A stretch of DNA of 6,615 nucleotides from an uncultured Actinomycetes bacterium (lineage in GTDB: Bacteria; Actinomycetota; Thermoleophilia; Gaiellales; F1-60-MAGs149). Positions 1-5,271 of the stretch are shown here, piece after piece. The first letter of the stretch is position 1. The number at the start of each line of letters is the position of its first letter. A program made the position numbers and the translations under genes. The stretch covers positions 1-6,615 of the forward strand of contig CAINDT010000426.1 of NCBI GenBank assembly GCA_903847495.1. The letters are read 5' to 3'. The notes below the pieces were generated by a model. That model worked only from the letters and a program-made list of their open reading frames with translations. It did not search any database and had not been told where the DNA came from.

Positions 1-1
1 C

Positions 2-934
2 GTCCTCGACGAGGCCGACGAGATGCTGTCGATGGGCTTCATCGATGACGTGCGCGACATCATGAAGCGCACGCCGTGGGGCAAGCAGACCGCGCTGTTC
101 AGCGCGACCATGCCGGACCCGATCAAGAAGCTGGCCGAGGAAGAGCTGCACAGCCCCGAGTACGTGAAGATCGCCTCCAAGGAGATCACGGTCGACACGA
201 TCGAGCAGCGCATTGCGTACGCCGAGGGTCGCGACAAGCTCGAGCTGCTGGAGCGCTTCCTCGAGGAGATGAAGCCGCCCACCACGATCATCTTCGCCCG
301 CACCAAGATCGGCACGCAGAAGCTCGCCGATGACCTCAAGCGCCGCGGCCACAAGGTCCGCGCGCTGCACGGCGACATGGGCCAGGGTGCCCGCGACTCC
401 GTGATGATCGCGTTCCGCGGCAAGCGGATCCCGATCCTCGTGGCGACCGACGTCGCCTCGCGCGGCCTCGACGTCAGCCACGTCACGCACGTCGTGAACT
501 ACGACCTGCCCGACGAGCCCGAGGTCTACGTGCACCGCATCGGCCGCACCGGCCGCGTCGGCCGCGAGGGCTTCGCCATCTCGTTCGTCTCCAACAAGGA
601 GAAGCCGAAGCTCGAGGCCATCGAGAAGCTCCTCAAGCGCGAGATCCAGCGCTGGGGCATCGACAAGCCGCTGCCGAAGCTCTCGCCCGAGGAGATCGCG
701 CGGGCCGAGGAGATCGAGGCCGCCGAGGAGTCCGGTGAGGTTGAGGAGGCGATCGTCGACAATCCCGACGCCGTCGCCGAGACGCCCACACAGGGCTCGT
801 CCGAGCCGCGCGCCGAGGGCGATGCGCCGAAGAAGCGCCGCCGCCGTCGCGGTGGCCGCGGACGCGGCAAGGGCAACGGGGGCGAGGGCTCCGGCGGGAG
901 CGATAGCGCTCCGGCGCCCGTCACCGCCGACTGA
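2..934 (+). CDS. DEAD-box ATP-dependent RNA helicase, C-terminal part (5' end outside window)
   Basis: This is an ATP-dependent RNA helicase that unwinds or remodels RNA duplexes in the cytoplasm (ribosome assembly, mRNA decay or cold adaptation in the family). The 310 visible residues open inside motif II, with DEAD at residues 3-6. Motif III (SAT, 34-36) follows, then motif IV (IIFARTK, 96-102), the LHGDM segment (122-126), motif V (ATDVASRGLD, 148-157) and motif VI (HRIGRTGR, 178-185). The Q motif and Walker A lie upstream of the window. The second RecA domain ends near residue 200. The tail after about 225 is acidic, then becomes Arg/Gly-rich with five arginines in a row near 279-283 and Gly/Ser runs; such tails usually bind RNA non-specifically. 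No DbpA-type RNA-binding domain is visible, so it resembles CshA/RhlE-like members more than full DeaD. It converges on the ATPase gene. Family assignment is certain; subfamily is not. Confidence 0.96.
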   Translation, partial: VLDEADEMLSMGFIDDVRDIMKRTPWGKQTALFSATMPDPIKKLAEEELHSPEYVKIASKEITVDTIEQRIAYAEGRDKLELLERFLEEMKPPTTIIFARTKIGTQKLADDLKRRGHKVRALHGDMGQGARDSVMIAFRGKRIPILVATDVASRGLDVSHVTHVVNYDLPDEPEVYVHRIGRTGRVGREGFAISFVSNKEKPKLEAIEKLLKREIQRWGIDKPLPKLSPEEIARAEEIEAAEESGEVEEAIVDNPDAVAETPTQGSSEPRAEGDAPKKRRRRRGGRGRGKGNGGEGSGGSDSAPAPVTAD

Positions 935-947
935 GCACGCCGAAGGA

Positions 948-973
948 TCAGGCCGCGCGGTCAGGCCGCGCGG
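948..973. repeat. Perfect tandem repeat, two copies of a 13-bp unit
   Basis: The unit TCAGGCCGCGCGG occurs at 948-960 and again at 961-973, followed at once by TCAG, which contains the ATPase stop codon (minus-strand TGA, 974-976). The core GGCCGCGCG recurs a third time at 987-995 inside the ATPase reading frame. Because 13 is not a multiple of three, the TGA carried by each copy on the minus strand falls in a different frame. Together with the true stop, all three minus-strand frames are closed within 29 bases. Confidence 0.9.
953..973. terminator. Possible bidirectional terminator hairpin between convergent genes
   Basis: CCGCGCGG is its own reverse complement and occurs at 953-960 and 966-973, so the two copies can pair as an 8-bp all-GC stem around the 5-base loop TCAGG. 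It lies in the 39-base gap between the stop codons of the convergent helicase and ATPase genes and could act for both strands. There is no T-run on either side, so it is not a classical intrinsic terminator. U-less hairpins have been proposed as terminators in high-GC actinobacteria. Position and folding are seen; function is inferred. Confidence 0.45.
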
Positions 974-3364
974 TCAGTCCTCGACGGGCCGCGCGTGCTG
1001 GAAGAGGCTCCGCACGAACAGCGGTGCGCGGAAGCCGTGCACGCCGAGGATGCCGATCGCGATCGCGACGGAGCCGAGGATCACGAGCCACTCGGAGAAG
1101 TCGGGCGGATCGATCTCGAAGAAGTTCGCGATGAAGGGGATGTAGTACGCCCCGAGGATGCCGACGACGAGGCACGCCATCAGGACGCCGACGCCCCAGG
1201 CGCGCACGTGGGACTGCTCGATCGCCTCGTCTTCGAGCAGCAGGATCAGGTAGTAGCCGATCAGGATCAGCACCAGCAGCGCCGCTGAGCGCGCGTCGAC
1301 GAGGTCGTGGCCCGGGATGCTGCGGGTGATCGTGTACGCCGCGAGCACGCCGATGGCGCTGACGATGCCACCCGGCACGCTGAAGCGCAGGAGGTCGCGC
1401 AGGAACGGCACCTTCGTCGGCATGCCCACGCTGGGTGCGACGGCCAGCAGGAAGGCCGGAATGCCGACGGTGAAGGCGCCGGCGAGCGACAGGTGGCGCG
1501 GGAGCAGGGGATAGGCCTCGCCCGCCACGCCGATCGTGAGGATCAGCACCGCGGCGAAGGAGCTCTTCACCACGAACAGCTTCGCGACGCGGCGGATATT
1601 CGAGAGGATGCGACGCCCCTCGGCGACACCCTGCGGCAGCGACGAGAACGAGCCGTTGAGCAGCACCATGTCGCTGACGCCCTTGGCGATCTGCGAGCCT
1701 GAGCCGAGCGCGATCGACATCCGAGCCGCCTTCATCGCCGGCACGTCGTTGACGCCGTCGCCGATCATCGCCACGTAGCGGCCGCGTCGGCGCAGCGCAT
1801 CAACGAGCTCGCGCTTCTGCTCTGGCGTGATGCGGCCGAACACGCTGTGCGCCACCGCGACGTCGCCCATCGCCTCGAGATCGCCCATCGGCAGATCGGT
1901 GCCGCTGATCGCCGTGGTGTCGCCGAAGCCCGCTGCCTCGGCGACCGCCTCGACCGTGCGCGGCGCGTCGCCTGAGATCACCTTGAGATCCACGCCCTGC
2001 GCGCGGAAGAACGCGACGACCTCGGCTGCGTCGGCGCGCATCTGCTCCTCCAGCACGATCAGCCCCGCCGGTTCGAAGGCGACGGGCAGGGGGAGAGGGC
2101 CGTCATCGTCCTCGGGGATCGGTGGCAGCCCACTGGCGGTGCCGACGACGAGTACGCGGCCGCGCTGCTCCTGGAATGCGGTGACCGTCTCGGCCAGGGG
2201 GCCTGAGCCGAGCACCTCGGGCGCACCGAGCACGATCGTGGTGTCGGCCAGCTGCACGCCCGACCACTTCCACCGCGACGAGAACGGCAGCTCCGCCAGC
2301 ACCGCCTCCGCGGGTGCGGGAATCGCCGCTGCGATCGCGTCGGACGAGCCCGAGCGGATCTCCGCCGACGCCGCGAGTCGCGCCACGAGGCGCCGCACGC
2401 CGTCCTCCGTGCGTTCCGGCGCGGCGACGACGTTCGCCAGCCGCAGCGATCCATCCGTCAACGTGCCCGTCTTGTCCACGCAGATCGTGTCGACGCCGGC
2501 CAGCGACTCGACCGCGTTGAGGCGCTGCACCAGGGCTCCGGCCCGGCCGAGCTTGACGGCGCCGAGCGCGAACGTGATGCTCGTCAGCAGGATTAGCCCC
2601 TCCGGCACGACCGAGATGAGGCCCGCCGTCGCGGTCTCCGCCGCCTGCTGGAAGTCGGTCTCGTGGAAGCGGAAGGCGATCAGCAGCGCCGCCGACAGCG
2701 GCACCATCGACAGGAGCAGCACGCGCAGCAGCCGATCGATGTCGAGCTGCAGCGGTGAGCGCTGATCCGTGGCCTGCTTCGCCGCGCTCGTCAGCCGATT
2801 GGCGTACGCGGCGGCGCCGACGGCCGTGACGCGGTACACGCCCGCGCCTGCCGCGCAGTACGAGCCGGAGTAGATCGTGTCGCCCGCGCGCCGCGAGACG
2901 TGATCCGCCTCGCCGGTCAGGATCGACTCGTCGATCGCCAGCCCGCGCGCCTCGACGACCTCGCCGTCGGCCACTACCTGATCGCCGGGCTGCAGCTCGA
3001 CGATGTCGTCCGGCACCACCTCATCGGCAAGGACCTCGCACGTCGTGCCGTCGCGACGCACGGTCGCGCGCGGCGCGATCAGCAGCGCGAGCCGATCCAG
3101 CGTGCGCTTCGCCCGCACCTCTTGGATGATCCCGATGAAGGTATTGATCACGATCACGCCGGCGAAGAGCGCGTCCTTCCACGCCCCCGCGATCAGGATC
3201 AGCACGAGGAACCCGAGCGTGATCAGGTTGATCAGCGTGAAGACGTTGCGGCGGATGATCGCGCGCAGCGGAATGCTCGTCCGATCCGGCATCGGCTCGC
3301 CGAGCGCGCGTCGACGCTCCTCGACCTGGGCCGTGGTCAGGCCCTCGAAAGCGGCGGCACTCAC
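974..3364 (-). CDS. ctpE: CtpE-like P-type cation-transporting ATPase
   Basis: This is an integral membrane pump that uses ATP, through a phospho-aspartate intermediate, to move a cation. In mycobacteria the CtpE family has been linked to calcium uptake, so Ca2+ is the best substrate guess. In order: a cation-ATPase N-terminal segment (about 1-40), membrane helices near 43-60 and 64-81, an actuator domain with TGEA at 150-153, and helices near 213-231 and 244-268 with the ion-site motif PEGL (254-257). The phosphorylation motif DKTGT follows (297-301, Asp297), then a short nucleotide-binding domain (about 305-440) with a divergent GAPE (380-383), TPEQK (513-517), the hinge GDGVNDVPAMK (535-545) and about six C-terminal helices (599-776). 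No heavy-metal CxxC or CPx motif is present. The 796-residue length matches mycobacterial CtpE. TGEA replaces the commoner TGES. The GTG start is the furthest upstream in frame; no Shine-Dalgarno is evident, but a -10-like hexamer lies six bases upstream. Family is secure; the transported ion is inferred. Confidence 0.93.
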   Translation of the reverse strand: MSAAAFEGLTTAQVEERRRALGEPMPDRTSIPLRAIIRRNVFTLINLITLGFLVLILIAGAWKDALFAGVIVINTFIGIIQEVRAKRTLDRLALLIAPRATVRRDGTTCEVLADEVVPDDIVELQPGDQVVADGEVVEARGLAIDESILTGEADHVSRRAGDTIYSGSYCAAGAGVYRVTAVGAAAYANRLTSAAKQATDQRSPLQLDIDRLLRVLLLSMVPLSAALLIAFRFHETDFQQAAETATAGLISVVPEGLILLTSITFALGAVKLGRAGALVQRLNAVESLAGVDTICVDKTGTLTDGSLRLANVVAAPERTEDGVRRLVARLAASAEIRSGSSDAIAAAIPAPAEAVLAELPFSSRWKWSGVQLADTTIVLGAPEVLGSGPLAETVTAFQEQRGRVLVVGTASGLPPIPEDDDGPLPLPVAFEPAGLIVLEEQMRADAAEVVAFFRAQGVDLKVISGDAPRTVEAVAEAAGFGDTTAISGTDLPMGDLEAMGDVAVAHSVFGRITPEQKRELVDALRRRGRYVAMIGDGVNDVPAMKAARMSIALGSGSQIAKGVSDMVLLNGSFSSLPQGVAEGRRILSNIRRVAKLFVVKSSFAAVLILTIGVAGEAYPLLPRHLSLAGAFTVGIPAFLLAVAPSVGMPTKVPFLRDLLRFSVPGGIVSAIGVLAAYTITRSIPGHDLVDARSAALLVLILIGYYLILLLEDEAIEQSHVRAWGVGVLMACLVVGILGAYYIPFIANFFEIDPPDFSEWLVILGSVAIAIGILGVHGFRAPLFVRSLFQHARPVED

Positions 3365-3370
3365 ACCCGC

Positions 3371-3376
3371 ATCGTA
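3371..3376 (-). promoter_or_regulatory. Putative -10 element (TACGAT) for a leaderless ATPase transcript
   Basis: On the minus strand TACGAT fits the actinobacterial TANNNT -10 consensus and ends six bases before the ATPase GTG, placing the expected transcription start at or beside the start codon. No convincing Shine-Dalgarno lies between, which suits leaderless translation. The element is next to the TAG stop (3378-3380) of the hydrolase gene. I see no clear -35. Read-through from the hydrolase gene is an alternative source of transcript. Confidence 0.45.
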
Positions 3377-3377
3377 T

Positions 3378-4493
3378 CTACGGGGTCGTGAGCGGTTGCG
3401 TCGGGCCGGTGAGGCCCGTCTCCACGATGTTGAGCACGCCGTGTGCGAAGGCGGCGGCCGCCGACTCGCTCGCGCCGCCGCTGTTCTCCGTCAGCGCCAC
3501 CGTCACCAGCGTTCCCGTCGGCGCGAAGATCGCCGCCACGTCGTGCCACACGACCTCGACGTAGCCGATCTTGTGCGCCGTCACGTACGGCGTCCACGGA
3601 TCGAACAGCCCCGGATAGCTGGTGTGGGCGAGGAGCCAGAGAGCGACGCGGGCATCGCGCGCCGTCAGGCCGAGGCGATGCGCGCGCCCCGTATTGCCCG
3701 CGGCCTGCACGAGCGCCTGCATGATCACGCCCAGATCGTGCGCCGTCGTGATCTTGCAGCACTTCGTCACCGGTTGGTCGTTGACGCGGACCGGGGGATT
3801 GACCCTGCGGCGGTCCTGGCCCGGCAGGTAGCCCGCAGCGACATCGGTGCGAAACGCGCCGAGACGCTTGGCGACAGCCGTCGACTTCGCGCCGCCCGCC
3901 GCCGTGCTGCCGCCAATCGCCTCGAGCATCGTGTTGGCCGCGTCGTTCGACGAGCTGCGGATCATCGACTGGAGCGTGCCCCACTCACGCGCGCCCACCG
4001 GGTCGCGCTTGAGGCCGATCAGGTACGTCAGCATGATCGGCAGCTTCACTGTGCTGGCGGCGGAGAAGCGTGCGCCCGCATTCCACGATGCGCCGCGCCC
4101 CGACGTCATGTTGACCGCCCACGCCGCCGAGGACCCCGGCGGCTTCTGCAGGCGCGCCAGGCGGCGCTGTGCCAGCAGGGGCGTCGTCGAGATGGGGCGG
4201 GAGACGAACGCCGAGCGGGGCAGACCGAGCACGTTGGTCGCCGTGTACCGCCCGACGACCTTGCCGTTCGCCCACCCGATCACCGTCACCTTGAGGTCAC
4301 GCGACGGCAGCCCGAGTGGACCAACCGTCACCCGCTTCGCCGGCTTCTCCAGCGGTAGCAGCCGGTAGCGCTTGCCGTCGACGCGCACCTCGAGGGCATC
4401 GAGCGGCCGCTTCGCGCGGACGGCGATGATGCCCGGATTGGCCTCGAACGGGCGTGGTGCATCTACGGTGAAGGCGACGGCCACGCCGCGCAC
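3378..4493 (-). CDS. Class A beta-lactamase-fold serine hydrolase with N-terminal beta-rich domain
   Basis: This is a putative penicillin-interactive serine hydrolase of the beta-lactamase/transpeptidase superfamily, expected to act outside the membrane. Numbered from the GTG at 4491-4493 (371 residues), residues 1-90 are beta-strand-like, with a VDGK turn, and may be an Ig-like domain. The catalytic domain follows, with SxxK as STVK (Ser147, Lys150), SxN as SSN (181-183) followed by DAAN, and KIG (308-310) where KTG or KSG is usual. I find no clear omega-loop Glu (ExxxN). True antibiotic hydrolysis is therefore doubtful; a cell-wall or unknown hydrolase role is as likely. No convincing signal peptide or lipobox is visible. 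The start is uncertain: GTG 4493 has AGGCGG four bases upstream, GTG 4484 would suit the TATCGT hexamer as a leaderless start, and GTG 4556 would overlap the divergent gene. The frame stays open further upstream, but only over real plus-strand genes. It sits 13 bases before the ATPase. Confidence 0.85.
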   Translation of the reverse strand: MRGVAVAFTVDAPRPFEANPGIIAVRAKRPLDALEVRVDGKRYRLLPLEKPAKRVTVGPLGLPSRDLKVTVIGWANGKVVGRYTATNVLGLPRSAFVSRPISTTPLLAQRRLARLQKPPGSSAAWAVNMTSGRGASWNAGARFSAASTVKLPIMLTYLIGLKRDPVGAREWGTLQSMIRSSSNDAANTMLEAIGGSTAAGGAKSTAVAKRLGAFRTDVAAGYLPGQDRRRVNPPVRVNDQPVTKCCKITTAHDLGVIMQALVQAAGNTGRAHRLGLTARDARVALWLLAHTSYPGLFDPWTPYVTAHKIGYVEVVWHDVAAIFAPTGTLVTVALTENSGGASESAAAAFAHGVLNIVETGLTGPTQPLTTP

Positions 4494-4497
4494 GATA
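4492..4497 (-). promoter_or_regulatory. Putative -10 element (TATCGT) for the serine hydrolase gene
   Basis: On the minus strand TATCGT matches TANNNT and is followed after seven bases by a GTG in the hydrolase frame (4482-4484), the same geometry as at the ATPase and ccmE starts. It overlaps the alternative GTG at 4491-4493, so it supports a leaderless start at 4484 and argues against the longer form. No clear -35 is visible, and hexamers this loose arise by chance, so this is weak evidence. Confidence 0.3.
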
Positions 4498-4529
4498 CCG
4501 CCTGACGGCCCCGTGTCCGGCGCCCTGAC

Positions 4530-4535
4530 TAGCGT
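4530..4535 (+). promoter_or_regulatory. Putative -10 element (TAGCGT) for the small acidic protein gene
   Basis: TAGCGT fits TANNNT and lies nine bases before the GTG at 4545, giving an expected transcription start a few bases before or at the start codon. No Shine-Dalgarno is seen in between. The TAG in it is also the in-frame stop that bounds the small gene upstream. It faces the hydrolase promoter across about 32 bases, so the two would share upstream DNA. Confidence 0.3.
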
Positions 4536-4544
4536 GCTCGTCAG

Positions 4545-4769
4545 GTGGAAGCGCACGAGGACCTCGCACGGCTGCTCGACCTCCGGCTGGCCGGACTCTG
4601 GGCGGAGCTGTTCGACGTCCCGCGCGAGAACTGGGATCCGGAGCTGATCGGGTGGTATCTGCGCACCGCCTACAGCCAGGGCTACGCCGACGCGATGTCG
4701 TACATCGACCGTGCCGAGATGCGCGAGGAGCTGCAGCGCATTGACGAGAGCTACCCCGACGCCGCCTAA
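4545..4769 (+). CDS. Small acidic protein of unknown function (74 aa)
   Basis: I do not recognise this protein. It is 74 residues, strongly acidic (17 Asp/Glu against 7 Arg and no Lys), rich in Trp and Tyr, and reads as mostly helical. There is no signal peptide, membrane segment or Cys, so a soluble cytoplasmic protein is likely. A central stretch (about 35-55) contains WYLRTAYSQGYADAM, which looks like a packed helix, and the C-terminal part (56-70) is a charged helix. It is judged real because its third codon positions are G/C-biased, it fills the space between the divergent hydrolase and ccmE, and the opposing frame shows no recognisable protein. An in-frame TAG at 4530-4532 limits the start, leaving GTG 4545 as the only early choice; the next in-frame ATG (4696) would remove two thirds of it. 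It ends 39 bases before ccmE. A link to cytochrome c maturation is only positional. Confidence 0.72.
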   Translation: MEAHEDLARLLDLRLAGLWAELFDVPRENWDPELIGWYLRTAYSQGYADAMSYIDRAEMREELQRIDESYPDAA

Positions 4770-4795
4770 TACGGCTGAAATCCGAAAGCCTCCGA

Positions 4796-4801
4796 TAGAC
4801 T
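4796..4801 (+). promoter_or_regulatory. Putative -10 element (TAGACT) for ccmE-ccmF
   Basis: TAGACT matches TANNNT and ends seven bases before the ccmE GTG at 4809, which puts the predicted transcription start at the start codon. The bases between (TGGTGAC) hold no Shine-Dalgarno. A weak -35-like CTGAAA lies at 4775-4780 with a short 15-base spacer. The element falls in the only non-coding gap before ccmE, which supports its being the ccm promoter. Confidence 0.5.
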
Positions 4802-4808
4802 TGGTGAC

Positions 4809-5255
4809 GTGAGCGAGACGCCTGCCGCCACCCCCGAGCAGCCCAAGCAGGGCTTCCGCCATGTGCGGCTCGTCGTCGCGCTGGTCGTGGCGTCGCTGCT
4901 GGGCACGTTCGCGGTCTACACGGCCTTCGCCGATTCGTCGATTCCCGTGCTGATGGTCGCGCAGGCTCAGGCCTACGAGGGCGAGAAGGTGCGCCTCGAG
5001 GGGAAGGTCCTGCAGACGAGCGGCGACGCGTCCGATCCCAGCGGCATGCGCTTCACCGTCAAGGACTACAAGAGCTCCGAGACGCTCCAAGTCGTCTACA
5101 CCGGCTCCGTCCCGGATGCGTACAAGGTCGGCCGCGACGTCGTCATCGACGGCACGCTGAAGAACGGCGTCTTCACCGCGGTACCCGACACGCTCGTGAC
5201 GAAGTGCCCGTCCAAGTACACGGACAAGGCGACGACGTCGGACACGAAGTCCTGA
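4809..5255 (+). CDS. ccmE: Cytochrome c maturation haem chaperone CcmE, CxxxY variant
   Basis: CcmE receives haem exported through CcmABCD, holds it covalently on the outer face of the membrane and hands it to CcmF for attachment to apocytochrome c. This 148-residue protein has the family layout: a short cytoplasmic N-terminus (1-18), one membrane anchor (about 19-41), then an OB-fold beta domain (about 58-130) with the typical RFTVKD (81-86) and VVYTGSVPDAY (95-105) segments, and a flexible tail. The haem-binding site, HxxxY in E. coli (His130), is here Cys133-Pro-Ser-Lys-Tyr137. CxxxY proteins are known from archaea, Desulfovibrio and some other bacteria, and define System I*, which usually lacks CcmH. 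The tail after Tyr137 is only eleven residues, rich in Thr, Ser and Lys. GTG 4809 is chosen because the preceding gap is non-coding and holds a -10-like hexamer at leaderless spacing. ccmF follows after 16 bases, probably in one operon. Confidence 0.95.
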   Translation: MSETPAATPEQPKQGFRHVRLVVALVVASLLGTFAVYTAFADSSIPVLMVAQAQAYEGEKVRLEGKVLQTSGDASDPSGMRFTVKDYKSSETLQVVYTGSVPDAYKVGRDVVIDGTLKNGVFTAVPDTLVTKCPSKYTDKATTSDTKS

Positions 5256-5260
5256 GCCGC

Positions 5261-5266
5261 GGAGGA
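5261..5266 (+). promoter_or_regulatory. Shine-Dalgarno sequence of ccmF
   Basis: GGAGGA lies five bases before the GTG at 5272 and fixes the ccmF start. It is the only strong Shine-Dalgarno match at a gene start in the window, which suits an internal operon gene behind a leaderless first gene. Confidence 0.85.
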
Positions 5267-5271
5267 CTGAC

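Noticed and set aside
834..900. Low-complexity CGC/GGC-rich run near the helicase end
   Set aside because: It encodes the Arg/Gly-rich RNA-binding tail usual for this family. It is coding, not a separate repeat element.
1827..2765. 312-codon plus-strand open frame
   Set aside because: It lies wholly antisense to the ATPase P- and N-domain coding region, with a Ser/Thr/Ala/Pro composition typical of reverse-strand shadows in high-GC genes.
3121..3270. Cluster of GATC and ATCA words on the plus strand
   Set aside because: They come from Ile and Asp codons (ATC, GAT) of membrane-helix residues on the ATPase strand. Spacing is irregular, so this is not a regulatory array or origin.
3003..4358. 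451-codon plus-strand open frame
   Set aside because: It crosses the junction of two clear minus-strand genes (ATPase and hydrolase), is made largely of Arg/Ala/His low-complexity sequence and has no recognisable domain. It is an antisense shadow.
4494..5090. Minus-strand open frame extending the serine hydrolase upstream to 5090
   Set aside because: This part runs antisense to ccmE and the small acidic gene, shows no domain resemblance, and is open because high-GC genes leave few stops on the opposite strand. The hydrolase start is placed near 4493 instead.
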